Source: PALSA-612 sp963742925 (GTDB lineage Bacteria; Actinomycetota; Thermoleophilia; Gaiellales; Gaiellaceae). Taken from it: a stretch of DNA of 64,000 nt. Position 1 is the first letter of the stretch; every line of letters begins with the position of its first letter. The stretch lies in contig CAVUNV010000008.1 of the NCBI GenBank assembly GCA_963742925.1, forward strand, positions 354,844 to 418,843, given 5' to 3'. Below are positions 1 through 9,376 of the stretch, piece after piece. The notes under the pieces were generated by a model. That model had not been told where the DNA came from. It did not search any database and saw only the letters and a list, made by a program, of their open reading frames with translations. A program made the position numbers and the translations under genes.

Positions 1-290
1 GCTGCAAGCGCGTCACGATCGACCTCAGCGAGCGTCACGGCCTGCTCTGCTTCCACGTCCACGACGACGGCCGCGGCTTCGACCCGACCGAGCCCACGAC
101 CGGGACCGGGCTCGCGAGCATCGCCGACCGACTCGCGGCCGTGGGCGGCCGGAGCGAGGTCCACTCGGGGCCCGGACGGGGAACGACCGTGTCGGGGACG
201 ATTCCGCTCGAGGATCAGCCGTTGCGCCCAGCGTCGCGGGTGGGCGATCGGGCGGTACCGGAAGGAGCCGAAGGCTGCGCTAGCCTAGTG
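1..290 (+). CDS. Sensor histidine kinase, C-terminal fragment (cut by window start)
   Basis: This is the end of a GHKL/HATPase_c ATP-binding domain. The reading frame beginning at base 3 shows the G1 box DDGRGFDP, the G2 box TGTGLASIADRL and the closing strand GRGTTVSGTIP. These are typical of NarL-partner (HisKA_3 type) kinases, which autophosphorylate and pass phosphate to a response regulator. The convergent NarL-type regulator next door is the natural partner. The frame has no stop after the domain and stays open to 1124, while the other two forward frames stop near 284 and 289. A one-base indel near the end, or an unusual tail, is likely, so the end given is approximate. Confidence 0.6.
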
Positions 291-956
291 CGCCGGCTCG
301 TCCGTCAGGAACAGCAGCGTCGCCAGCACGCGCCGGCTGACGTCGGCCTCGTCGGGCATCTCGAGCTTCGCGAAGATCGAGTTGATGTGCTTCTCGACCG
401 CGCGCTTGGTCAGGAAGAGGGATGCGGCGACCGCGGCGTTCGACTTCCCCTGCGCGACCTCGGACAGGACCTCGCGCTCGCGCGGCGTCAGCGTCCGGAG
501 CGGCGACCGCTCGGCGCGGGTGCGCTCCGCCACGAGCGTCTCGACCACGTGGGGATCGACCCTCGAGCCGCCGCCGGCGACGTCCCTGATCGCGCCGACC
601 AGCTCCGTACGGTGGCTGACGCGCTCCTTCAGCAGGTAGGCCCGGCGGGCTGCGCCCCGGTCGAACAGCCTCACCGCATAGGACGGGTCCGTGAACTGGC
701 TGAGGACGACCACGCCGACCTCGGGGTGCGTATCGCGCAGCTCCTCGGCCGCGCGGACGCCCTCGTCGGTATGGGTCGGCGGCATGCGAATGTCGGTGAG
801 GACGACGCCCGGGCTCTCCTGCTCGACGGCGCTCATCAGCCCGTGGTAGTCGTCGACCGCCGCGACCACCTCGACGTCCTCTTCGCCTGCGAGCACGTCC
901 CGAATCCCCTCGCGGACGAGGAAGTTGTCCTCGGCGATGACGACACGGATCGCCAC
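285..956 (-). CDS. NarL/FixJ-family response regulator
   Basis: This 223-residue two-component transcription regulator has an N-terminal receiver domain (residues 1-120) with the acidic pocket E9/D10, phospho-acceptor D55 in LTDIRMP and a lysine in AYLLKE. A LuxR-type helix-turn-helix follows at about 154-197 (LTPREREVLSEVAQGKSN, then AVEKHINSIFAKL). The length is normal for the family. The gene converges on the kinase fragment at the left edge, its probable cognate sensor. The target genes cannot be inferred. The ATG start gives a canonical receiver N-terminus. Confidence 0.93.
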   Translation of the reverse strand: MAIRVVIAEDNFLVREGIRDVLAGEEDVEVVAAVDDYHGLMSAVEQESPGVVLTDIRMPPTHTDEGVRAAEELRDTHPEVGVVVLSQFTDPSYAVRLFDRGAARRAYLLKERVSHRTELVGAIRDVAGGGSRVDPHVVETLVAERTRAERSPLRTLTPREREVLSEVAQGKSNAAVAASLFLTKRAVEKHINSIFAKLEMPDEADVSRRVLATLLFLTDEPAH

Positions 957-1120
957 CCGGCCAAGCGTACCGTTCTGCCTACGGCCGGAGTAGAAGCCCG
1001 GCGGGCCTGCGCACCCGCGAGTTCACCCCGATCGGACGATTCGCGCGATGTAGCGTGCGCTGACAATCGGCTGACAATCGAGATGGCAGCGCCCAGACGC
1101 ATGAGGAGGCGGAGAGCTTC

Positions 1121-3480
1121 ATGACCAGACCATTCAAGGGCACCGTCAACGTCGACATCAGGGACTCCGAGCCCGACTGGGAGCCGTTCGAGCCGCCGAA
1201 GGCGCCGGACGGCGCGCCGAGCGTCGTCTACATCGTGCTCGACGACGTCGGCTTCTCGGCGATGAGCTGCTACGGCGGGCCGATCCCGACGCCGAACATC
1301 GACAAGATCGCGGCCGACGGCGTGCGCTACACGCAGTGGCACACGACCGCGCTCTGCTCCCCCACCCGCTCCTGCCTGCTCACCGGGCGCAACCACACCC
1401 GCAACAGCATGGCCTGCATCACCGAGGCGGCGATCGGCTTCCCGAACGCGAGCGGCACGATCCCGCCCGAGAACGGGATGCTGTCGGAGATCCTCGGCGA
1501 GCTGCGGCTGGAACACCTACATGGTCGGCAAGTGGCACCTCTGCCCCGAGGACGAGATGAACCTCGCCTCGACGCGGCGCAACTGGCCGAGCGGCCGCGG
1601 CTTCGAGCGCTGGTACGGGTTCCTCGGCGCCGAGACGAGCCAGTGGTTCCCCGACCTCGTCTACGACAACCACCTCGTCGACCAGCCGAAGTCGCCCGAG
1701 GAGGGCTACCACCTGACCGTCGACCTGACCGACAAGGCGATCGAGTTCATCATGGACGCGAAGGCGGTCGCGCCCGAGAAGCCGTTCTTCCTCTACTACG
1801 CGCCCGGCGCCTGCCACGCGCCGCACCACGCCCCGAAGGAGTGGATCGACAAGTTCAAGGGCCAGTTCGACATGGGCTACGAGGCGATGCGCGAGCAGAC
1901 GCTCGCCCGCCAGAAGGAGCTCGGCATCGTCCCGAAGGACACCGAGCTGCCGCCGATCAACCCGATCGGGACGCCCGAGCGCACCGGGCCCGGACGGCAA
2001 GCCGTTCCCGACGCTCGACGTCACGCGCCCGTGGGACTCGCTCTCGGACGACGAGAAGAAGCTGTTCTGCCGCATGGCCGAGGTCTACGCCGGGTTCCTC
2101 GCGACACGCCGACGACCAGATCGGGCGCCTGCTCGGCTTCCTCGAGGAGTACGGCTGGCGCGAGAACACGCTCGTGATCCTCGTCTCCGACAACGGCGCC
2201 TCCGGCGAGGGCGGCCCGAACGGCTCCGTCAACGAGATGAAGTTCATGCACGGCATCCCCGACAACGTCGAGGACAACCTGCCGCTGCTCGACGACCTCG
2301 GCAGCCCGAAGACGTACAACCACTACCCGAACGGCTGGGCGATGGCGTTCAACACGCCGTTCAAGATGTGGAAGCGCTACGAGTTCAACGGCGGCACGAG
2401 CGACCCGTGCATCGTCTCCTGGCCCGCCGGGATGAAGTCGAAGGGCGAGATCCGCGAGCAGTACCACCACGCGATCGACCTCGTCCCGACCGTCCTCGAC
2501 GCGCTCGGCGTCGAGGCCCCCGCAGGCGATCAAGGGCCACGTCCAGAGCCCCTTCGACGGCGTCAGCATGCGCTCGAGCTTCGACGACGCCAAGGCGCCG
2601 TCGACGAGGACGACGCAGTTCTACTCGATGCTCGGCTCACGGGCGATCTGGCACGACGGCTGGAAGGCGGTCACGAACCACCCGACGATCGCCGGCTGGA
2701 GCCACTTCAACGACGACGAGTGGGAGCTGTACCACACCGACGTCGACCGCTCCGAGCTGCACAACCTCGCCAAGGAGAACCCGGACAAGGTCCGCGAGCT
2801 CCAGAACCTCTGGTACGCGGAGGCGGGCGCCAACGGGGCGTTCCCGCTCGACGACCGCTCGGCCGCTCGAGATCCTGCTCACGCCGCGGCCGGTGCTCTC
2901 GCCGCCGCGCGACCGCTACGTCTACTTCCCGGACACGGCCGAGGTGCCCGAGTCGCAGGCGGTGAACGTCCGCAACCGCTCGTACGCGATCGGCGCGCTC
3001 GTCGACATCCCGGCCCCGGGCGCCGAGGGCGTGCTCTTCGCGCACGGCTCGCCGTTCGGCGGCCACGCCCTCTACGTCAAGGACAACCGGCTGCACTACG
3101 TCTACAACTTCGTCGGCATGTTCGAGCAGAAGATCGTCGCGACCGAGGACCTGCCCACCGGCGAGAACCTGATCCTGTCGGCGTCGTTCGACAAGGCCGG
3201 CGAGGACCCGCCCGGCGTCGCCAACGGGACGCTCTCGCTCTGGCACGGCGACAAGAAGGTCGGCGAGGCGCAGATCAAGACGCAGCCCGGCAAGTTCATG
3301 ATCGCCGGCGAGGGGCTCTGCATCGGCCGCGACGGCGGCGCCGGCGTCACCGACGACTACCCGGGGACGGAGCCCTTCCGCTTCACCGGCGGCACGATCC
3401 GGCGGGTCGCCGTCGACGTCAGCGGCGAGCCGTACCTCGACCTCGAGCGCGAGGCCCAGGCGATGCTGATGCGGGAGTAA
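1121..3480 (+). CDS. Arylsulfatase (formylglycine type), interrupted by five frameshifts
   Basis: This is a type I sulfatase of about 785 residues that would hydrolyse sulfate esters. Metal ligands D41/D42 (IVLDDVGF) and the C79-S-P-T-R motif (ALCSPTRS) are clear. C79 is the residue oxidised to formylglycine. HPLC-like and metal motifs continue through MVGKWHLCPEDE and VILVSDNGASGEGG, followed by a C-terminal sandwich domain to 3480. Single extra bases near 1511, 1992, 2104, 2519 and 2864 split the frame. Removing each one restores continuous homology, so sequence error is likely. No signal peptide is evident. A sulfatase-maturase-like gene lies 1.5 kb downstream, beyond a ClC gene. The ATG at 1121 follows a GGAGG-like site (gaggaggcggagagcttc). 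Confidence 0.88.
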
Positions 3481-3549
3481 GAGAGCCCGGCTGAATCACC
3501 GCGTTCATCACCCGTTCGGACGATTCCCGCCGCCGCTTGCGAGCCACGC

Positions 3550-4905
3550 ATGAGACGCGCCCCGGCGTTGAAGAACGAGGACGCCGTGACGAGCTCTGAT
3601 CGTCCACCATCACCGTCGGTCGCGCCTCCCGACCCGTTCGAGCTTCTCCGCAGCCGGAGCTATCTGGTGCTGCTCGTCCTCGGGGCCGTCGTCGGTGTGG
3701 TGGTCGCGTTCGTCGCCTTCTTCTATCTCAAGGGCGTCTCAGAGGCTCAGCAGTACGTCTTTACGACGTTGCCGAAGGAGGTCGGGTTCAGCGGCGAGCC
3801 GGTCTGGTGGCCGCTCCTCTGGCTCCCGCTGGCGGGGCTGCTCGTCGCACTGACGATCCGCTACCTGCCCGGCAGCGCCGGGCACAAGCCGGCCGAGGGA
3901 TTCAAGACCGGTGGCCCCGTGCTTCCGATCGAGCTGCCCGGCATCGTGATCGCATCGCTGGCGACCCTGTGTCTCGGCGTCGTGCTCGGGCCGGAGGCGC
4001 CGCTGATCGCGATCGGCAGCGGCATCGGCGTGCTGGCGGTGCACCTGGTCAAGAAGGACGCGCCCGCGCAGGGCGATCGTCGTGATCGGGGCTGCGGGCA
4101 GCTTCGCCGCGATCAGCACGCTGCTCGGCTCGCCGCTCGTCGGGGCGTTCCTGCTGATGGAGGCGGCCGGGCTCGGCGGCCCGATGCTGGGCGTCGTGCT
4201 CGTGCCGGGCCTGCTCGCCGCCGGCGTCGGCTCGCTCATCTTCGTCGGGCTGGACGACTGGACCGGGTTCGGGACGTTCTCGCTGGCGATCCCGAGCATC
4301 CCGCCCTTCGGCAGCCCCGACGGTGCCGAGTTCCTCTGGGCTGTCGCGATCGGCATCGCCGCCGCCCTGGTCGGCGCAGTCATCCGGCGGGTGGGCCTGT
4401 TCCTCCAGCCGGTCGTCGAGCGCCGAATGGTACGTGCTGACCCCGATGGTCGGCCTGGCGGTCGCCGGGCTGGCGATCGCGTTCGCCGAGGCAACGGGGA
4501 GGAGCTCGTCAGAGGTGCTCTTCTCCGGCCAGAGCCAGCTCCCTCAGCTCATCCAGACCGCCGCCGGCTGGTCGGTCGGGGCGCTCGTGCTGCTCGTCGT
4601 CTGCAAGGGCCTTGCCTACGGTCTCTCGCTCAGCAGCTTCCGAGGCGGCCCCGTCTTTCCCGCCCTCTTCATCGGAGCGGCCGGCGGCATCGCGCTGTCC
4701 CACGCACCGGGCCTGCCGATGATCGCGGGGTCGGCATGGGCATCGGCGCGATGAGCGTGGCATGCTCGACCTGCCGCTGACCTCCGTCCTCCTCGCCAGC
4801 GTCTTCCTCCAGGCCGACGCAGTCGCCCTGATGCCGCTCATCATCGTCGCCGTCGTCGTCGCCTATGTCACCTCGGCCAGGCTCGCCCCGCCGAAGACGC
4901 TCTAG
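3550..4905 (+). CDS. ClC-family chloride channel/antiporter, frameshifted
   Basis: This is a polytopic ClC-family anion transporter of about 450 residues. The gating-glutamate motif appears as LGPEAPLIAIGSGIG, and the later filter motif as GGPVFPALFIGAAGG. Multiple hydrophobic helices run from residue 35 onward. Apparent single-base insertions near 4070 and 4426 and single-base deletions near 4730 and 4762 split it. The tail MLDLPLTSVLLASVFLQ ends at the TAG at 4903-4905. It lies 69 bp after the sulfatase and 95 bp before the radical-SAM gene in the same direction, so co-transcription is plausible. Whether it moves chloride, fluoride or another anion cannot be read from the sequence. Confidence 0.85.
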
Positions 4906-5000
4906 CCCAGCCGCGCCCGCGTCGCCCGCCTGATCGCCACCGCAGCCCGCGCACGTGAGATGCCCGTCTGCATGAAGGACGACTTCGCTACGGTCTTCTG

Positions 5001-6407
5001 ATGGCGACGAGCGCCGATCCCGGGGCCGGCCCCGTCCTGACGGTGCCGGACGCGCCGGCGGCGTTCCACCTGCTCGCGAAGCCGACCGGCGCCGTCTGCA
5101 ACCTCGACTGCGCCTACTGCTTCTTCCTCTCCAAGGAGATGCTCTATCCGGGCTCGCGGTTCCGGATGGCGGACGAGCTGCTCGAGACCTATGTCCGGCA
5201 GCTGATCGAGGCGCACGCGAGCGTGCCGGAGGTGATGATCGCCTGGCAGGGAGGCGAGCCGACGATGATGGGCGTGGAGTTCTTCCGCCGCTCGGTGGAG
5301 CTCGCGCAACAGCATCTGCTGCCGGGCCAGCGCGCGGCGTACACGATCCAGACGAACGGGACGCTGCTCGACGAGGAATGGGCGGAGTTCTTCAAGGAGA
5401 ACGACTTCCTGGTCGGCATCTCGATCGACGGGCCGCGGGACATGCACGACGCCTACCGCGTCAACAAGGGAGGCGCGGGCTCGTTCGACCAGGTGATGGC
5501 CGGTCTCGACCATCTGAAGGCCGCAGGGGTCGAGTGGAACGCGCTGACGACGATTCACGCCGTGAACGCCGACCACGGCCGCGAGGTGTACTGCTTCCTC
5601 CGCGACGAGTGCGGCGCCGGCTTCGTGCAGTTCATCCCGATCATCGAGCGGGTCGCCGAGGCCGCCGAGGACGGCACCGTGCCGTGGACGTCGTGGCGCG
5701 ACCGGCCCCTGTACGTGCAGGAGGGCGAGGTCGTCACCGGCCGGTCGGTGACCGGCGAGCAGTACGGCCGCTTCCTGATCGACGTGTTCGAGGAATGGGT
5801 GCGCCACGACGTGGGCGAGGTCTACGTGCAGATGTTCGACGTCGCGCTCGCCAACTGGGTCGGCGAGCCGCCCGGCCTCTGCGTCCACTCCGAGACCTGC
5901 GGGCTGGCGCTGGCGCTCGAGCACACGGGCGACCTCTACTCCTGCGACCACTTCGTCGAGCCCGCCTACAAGCTCGGGAACATCAAGCAGACGCACATGC
6001 TCGAGCTCGTCGCCTCACAGCAGCAGCGCCGGTTCGGGCTCGACAAGCGCGAGACGCTCCCCCGCTACTGCCTCGAGTGCGACGTGCGCTTCGCCTGCCA
6101 CGGCGGCTGCCCCAAGGATCGCTTCATCCGGACGCCCGACGGCGAGCCGGGCCTCAACTACCTCTGCGCCGGCTTCAAGGACTTCTTCCACCACGTCGAC
6201 GAGCCGATGCGGATCATGGGCGGGCTCCTGCGGGAGAATCGCGCCCCGTCCGAGATCGTCCGTCTCTACGCAGCCGAGGACGCCAGGCGCGGCCGCAACG
6301 ACCCCTGCACCTGCGGCTCGGGCCGCAAGTGGAAGAACTGCCACGGCACCGCGCCGAGGCGGGACGCGCCCTCATCGGGCGCGTCCCGCTCGACGTCTGA
6401 TCGCTGA
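5001..6407 (+). CDS. Radical SAM/SPASM enzyme, anaerobic sulfatase-maturase (anSME)-like, with SEC-C tail
   Basis: The 468-residue protein starts with a radical-SAM CxxxCxxC cluster (C33, C37, C40 in CNLDCAYC), then AWQGGEP and ISIDGPRDMHD. Near residues 355-380 are SPASM cysteines (CLECDVRFACHGGCPKD) for auxiliary clusters. Family members oxidise the active-site Cys or Ser of sulfatases to formylglycine, and the CSPTR sulfatase 1.5 kb upstream is an obvious client. An unusual addition is a C-terminal SEC-C zinc motif, DPCTCGSGRKWKNCHG, followed by a short tail. That tail is encoded by a strong hairpin (6359-6389), so the true stop may lie earlier. No frameshift is evident. Confidence 0.9.
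   Translation: MATSADPGAGPVLTVPDAPAAFHLLAKPTGAVCNLDCAYCFFLSKEMLYPGSRFRMADELLETYVRQLIEAHASVPEVMIAWQGGEPTMMGVEFFRRSVELAQQHLLPGQRAAYTIQTNGTLLDEEWAEFFKENDFLVGISIDGPRDMHDAYRVNKGGAGSFDQVMAGLDHLKAAGVEWNALTTIHAVNADHGREVYCFLRDECGAGFVQFIPIIERVAEAAEDGTVPWTSWRDRPLYVQEGEVVTGRSVTGEQYGRFLIDVFEEWVRHDVGEVYVQMFDVALANWVGEPPGLCVHSETCGLALALEHTGDLYSCDHFVEPAYKLGNIKQTHMLELVASQQQRRFGLDKRETLPRYCLECDVRFACHGGCPKDRFIRTPDGEPGLNYLCAGFKDFFHHVDEPMRIMGGLLRENRAPSEIVRLYAAEDARRGRNDPCTCGSGRKWKNCHGTAPRRDAPSSGASRSTSDR
6359..6389 (+). terminator. Perfect 13-bp stem hairpin, putative terminator inside the 3' end of the anSME gene
   Basis: The arms at 6359-6371 and 6377-6389 are exact complements around the 5-base loop tcatc. The hairpin sits within the last 17 codons of the radical-SAM reading frame and 25 bp before the convergent gene's end, as an intrinsic terminator would. 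There is no strong T-run, which is common in GC-rich actinobacteria. Confidence 0.6.
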
Positions 6408-6413
6408 GCGGAT

Positions 6414-7511
6414 CTACGGTGACTTGGTCGCGACCTGGACGAGGCGGGTTCCCGACACCCCGGCCAGCGTCGGATCACCTTGCCGGTACGCCTTGACGTA
6501 GAACTGCACGTTGTACCCCGACTTGAGCGGGAAGTCGGAGCGCGGCGTGATCGTGTAGACCACGATCCCGTTCGAGTCGGTCTGTGCGTCAGTCGGCGTC
6601 GAGGTCAGGATCGGCGTCGACCGGAAGAAGACGAACGCGCCCTTGACCAGCTTGCCCTTGGTGTCCTTCACCTTGATCGTGACCCGGATCGGCTCGCTCC
6701 TCGAGGTCACCGGGTTCGGCGAGAACTGCACCGTGTCGACGACCAGCCGGTCGCCGGCCACGAGGGAGCTCACCGGCACGGAGCTGCCGTTCCCGCCGCC
6801 ACCGCCGCCACCGCCGCCGCTCGAAGCGACGATCGCGGTCGGATCCGACAGGCCGGGGGTCTGGCCGGCGCTGTTCTTCGCGATGACCTTGACCCTGATC
6901 CTCTTGCCGACGTCACCGGCGGCAACCGTGTAGGTGTTGCCGGTCGCACCGTTGCCCGGACAGGACGAGAGGTTGCTCGTGCAGCTCTGCCACTTGAACG
7001 TGTAGGAGATCGGCTGCGTTCCCTTCCATGACCCCGTCGTTGCGGTCAGCGTCTTGCCGACGACCGCCTGCCCGGAGACCTCGGGCGGCGCCGTCACGCT
7101 CGGGGCATTCGGGTTGGCCGGGACGGCTGCCGTCGCGTTCGCCCGCACGGTCGCCTTACCGTCCGAGTTCGACGCCGTCACATCGAGGCGGATCGTGTGC
7201 TTCGCATCAGCCGACACGACCGTGTACTTCTCCCCGGTGGCATTCGTGATCTTCTGGCAGGACTCGCCGTTGTCGTTGCAGCGGAGCCACTGATAGGCGT
7301 AGCTGATGGGAGCTGTCCCGCTCCATGCACCCTTGCTGCCGTTCAGCACGGTGCCGACCTTGATCGGATACACGTAGCTGATGGACGGCTCCGTCGTGTT
7401 CTTCGGCGCCGCCTGGCTCCGCCCGACAGCGCTCGAAGCGGCGACTCCTACAGCGATCGCGCCGACAAGGACGAGCGCGAGATACAGGATCGTTCTGGGC
7501 TTGCGATGCAT
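6414..7511 (-). CDS. Secreted Ig-like repeat protein
   Basis: This 365-residue exported protein has a signal peptide/TM segment at residues 7-28 (LYLALVLVGAIAVGVAAS). Two Ig-like repeats follow, sharing the pattern VGxTL...GxWxGTxPISYxxxW..C at about 50-130 and 145-230. A glycine-rich linker of nine Gly comes next, then a C-terminal Big_1-like domain (about 255-365, FVFFRSTPILTSTPTD). Paired cysteines in each repeat suggest extracytoplasmic disulfides. The function is unknown; surface or matrix adhesion is only a guess. It is convergent with the anSME gene. Confidence 0.8.
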   Translation of the reverse strand: MHRKPRTILYLALVLVGAIAVGVAASSAVGRSQAAPKNTTEPSISYVYPIKVGTVLNGSKGAWSGTAPISYAYQWLRCNDNGESCQKITNATGEKYTVVSADAKHTIRLDVTASNSDGKATVRANATAAVPANPNAPSVTAPPEVSGQAVVGKTLTATTGSWKGTQPISYTFKWQSCTSNLSSCPGNGATGNTYTVAAGDVGKRIRVKVIAKNSAGQTPGLSDPTAIVASSGGGGGGGGGNGSSVPVSSLVAGDRLVVDTVQFSPNPVTSRSEPIRVTIKVKDTKGKLVKGAFVFFRSTPILTSTPTDAQTDSNGIVVYTITPRSDFPLKSGYNVQFYVKAYRQGDPTLAGVSGTRLVQVATKSP

Positions 7512-7636
7512 TCTTCTCTACCTCCTTGGAAGCCGGGTGGCTCGGGTGCGCGGCGGCACACCTCTCCCCCCAACGGCTTTACCCCGAAAGCCTCGCAAAT
7601 ATGCGCCGACGCCGCATCACCCCGATCGAACGAAAC

Positions 7637-8488
7637 CTACCTCGCTGAGCCTGACGCGGAGCGTTCCCGGCGCGCGACGAGCGTCGAGTTCAGCACCGCC
7701 GCCCCGATGATCACGCGCCCGAAGAAGAACAGGGTCAGAAGGATCGCGGCCGCAGTTCCGAGCGCTCCGTAGGTGCTCGCCTTCGACTCCAGGATCCTGC
7801 CCAGGAGGTAGACGCTGAACGCGTGCACGGCGAGGACGCCGACCCCGAACAGCAGCGCGCCCGGAACGAGGTCTGTCCAGCGCGCGCCGGAGTGCGGAAG
7901 CTGCATCGTCACGACGAGCCAGAGCGCCGCGCTGGCGAACAGCGAGAACAGGAGCGCCACGACGCCGCCTACAGGAAGCTCATGGCGAACGGCGGCGACG
8001 CCGACGACGACCAGGAGCTCTCCCACGATGACGGCGGCGAAGATCTCGAGCGCCCGAGCGGTGACCTTGGCCGACGCTGCCGAGCGCTCCCAGATGAGGG
8101 CGTGCACGACGGCCAGCGACCGGTAGAGGGCGCGAGTCACGTAGACGAGCACGAAGAACGACGTGATCGCCACCCACCAGTTCGAGCTTCCCGAGGATGC
8201 GCTCGCAACCTGCTGGGTGACGAGCCCGGTGAGGCCGGCCTGGCTCGCGACCTTCTCCGGGTCGGTATCGAAGAGATTCGAGAGCACGCCGAGACCCGAG
8301 ACGAGGAACAGGGCGAGGGGCAGGGTGAACACGAACAGGCGATAGGCGAGCGCACCGGAGAGGAGCCCGCCCCCGAAGTCCGAGTCGCGCTCGACGACCT
8401 CCAGGACGGTGTCGAGCAGCGCCGAGTCGGAGCGCGCCGCTTCGATCCGGCCCTGGAACACCCGCTTCCGTTCCAGCAGGGCGGCCAC
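7637..8488 (-). CDS. YihY/BrkB-family inner-membrane protein
   Basis: The 283-residue protein has about six hydrophobic helices and the family hallmark GALAYRLFVFTLPLALFL near residue 45. The family was once annotated as ribonuclease BN or virulence factor BrkB. Its real role is unsettled. The ATG start at 8488 gives a short cytoplasmic N-terminus before the first helix, which matches the family. The gene lies downstream of the 36-bp palindrome that probably ends the preceding leftward operon, so it should have its own promoter in 8490-8590. Confidence 0.85.
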   Translation of the reverse strand: MAALLERKRVFQGRIEAARSDSALLDTVLEVVERDSDFGGGLLSGALAYRLFVFTLPLALFLVSGLGVLSNLFDTDPEKVASQAGLTGLVTQQVASASSGSSNWWVAITSFFVLVYVTRALYRSLAVVHALIWERSAASAKVTARALEIFAAVIVGELLVVVGVAAVRHELPVGGVVALLFSLFASAALWLVVTMQLPHSGARWTDLVPGALLFGVGVLAVHAFSVYLLGRILESKASTYGALGTAAAILLTLFFFGRVIIGAAVLNSTLVARRERSASGSAR

Positions 8489-8594
8489 CCGGCCGAGAAC
8501 GGTCGGATTCGGTTGGAGCCCGGCCTCATCAGGCCGGGCGGCGGCTCCGGTGGCCGGCCGGGGTCGTCCGTCACGGCTGCCGGCGCCTCGTCGT

Positions 8595-8630
8595 CACGAC
8601 GGGCTCCCGGCATGCCGGGAGCCCGTCGTG
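8595..8630 (-). terminator. 36-bp perfect palindrome, probable terminator
   Basis: Bases 8595-8612 (cacgacgggctcccggca) are exactly complementary to 8613-8630 with no loop, giving 18-bp arms. The palindrome lies after the stop of the 19-codon ORF and before the YihY gene, both leftward. It fits a transcription terminator for the gadB-amidotransferase-DUF6325 block, although a protein-binding palindrome is also possible. Confidence 0.7.
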
Positions 8631-8655
8631 TGCTGCTCGCCGTGTGCCCGGCCGG

Positions 8656-8715
8656 CTAGCGCCGGCGGGCGACGCGCCGCGAGGTGCGGCGGGCGACTCT
8701 GCGTGCTCCGAACAT
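8656..8715 (-). CDS. Small Arg-rich ORF, 19 residues
   Basis: An ATG at 8715 is preceded by GGAGG with six bases between, an excellent ribosome-binding site. The frame reads MFGARRVARRTSRRVARRR and then stops (TAG at 8656). It lies 34 bp after the DUF6325-like gene and just before the palindrome. About half of the residues are arginine. From memory, longer actinobacterial proteins with similar Arg-rich starts occur near such genes, so this may be the remnant of one rather than a functional microprotein. No function can be assigned. Confidence 0.45.
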   Translation of the reverse strand: MFGARRVARRTSRRVARRR

Positions 8716-8749
8716 CTCGTACCTCCAGATCGTCGTCGGACGGCGGCCG

Positions 8750-9301
8750 TCAGCTCGCGACGGCGGCCTTCGATGTCTCCAGCTCGTGGTGCTCCTGCGC
8801 CTCCTCGGCCGTCATCAGGCCGATCGCGACGAGATCCAGCGGGCTGATGAAGCCGTCGCTGATCCGGAAGCCACCCGCACGCATGACCGCGTCGCGCAGC
8901 CCGACCGCCCAGTGGTGCTCGAGCAGGATGAGCGCCGCAGCCGAGTCGTTCGGGATGTCGGCCAGCACGTCCCAGGCGCCCTCGTCCTCGGAGAAGAAGT
9001 CGATCCCGTCCTCCGCGGCCTCGGCACCGGCAACAGCACCTGCCTCCATCCCCTCCTCGCCCTCGATCCCGAGGCCGATCAGAGCACCGACCTTGCTGCC
9101 GAGCTCGACCGCCTCCTCGCGGGTCAGATTGCTGAGATGCACCACTTCGATCTCGCCGTCCGCGTCCTTGTGAACCGCCAGCGAGTCGATCACACGCACC
9201 GTGTCGCTCTCCTTCAGACGCTCCAGCTCGTCGATGATCTCGCCGTGGAACTCCGGATGCTCGAAGCCCAAGACGATCAGCTGAACAGGTCCAATCGCCA
9301 T
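8750..9301 (-). CDS. DUF6325-like (DUF1269-related) protein
   Basis: This 183-residue acidic protein opens with MAIGPVQLIVLGFEHPEF, the characteristic start of the actinobacterial family I know as DUF6325. The middle carries a Gly/Ala-rich stretch (GALIGLGIEGEEGMEAG, about 90-110) reminiscent of DUF1269 proteins, followed by IPNDSAAALILLEHHWA. The function is unknown. It lies 75 bp after the amidotransferase gene in the same direction and may share its transcript. The ATG start is supported by a purine-rich stretch (aggaggaaaacgcg). Confidence 0.75.
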   Translation of the reverse strand: MAIGPVQLIVLGFEHPEFHGEIIDELERLKESDTVRVIDSLAVHKDADGEIEVVHLSNLTREEAVELGSKVGALIGLGIEGEEGMEAGAVAGAEAAEDGIDFFSEDEGAWDVLADIPNDSAAALILLEHHWAVGLRDAVMRAGGFRISDGFISPLDLVAIGLMTAEEAQEHHELETSKAAVAS

Positions 9302-9376
9302 CGCGTTTTCCTCCTGGTCGCTTACACCGGAGACTAGGGCTCGCCCGCAGGTTGCGCGTCATCCGATCGGGATGAT

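Noticed and set aside
141..1124. Long forward open frame continuing the kinase fragment over the regulator gene
   Set aside because: After the HATPase_c end it is Arg/Asp-rich shadow coding antisense to a convincing response regulator; only the first 290 bases are credible.
1500..2870. Programmed ribosomal frameshifting in the sulfatase gene
   Set aside because: Five shifts in one gene with no common slippery sequence or downstream structure, and similar breaks in unrelated genes, favour sequence error.
6797..6826. GCC/CCG triplet run as a microsatellite element
   Set aside because: It encodes the poly-Gly linker of the secreted Ig-like protein in frame; no separate element is needed to explain it.
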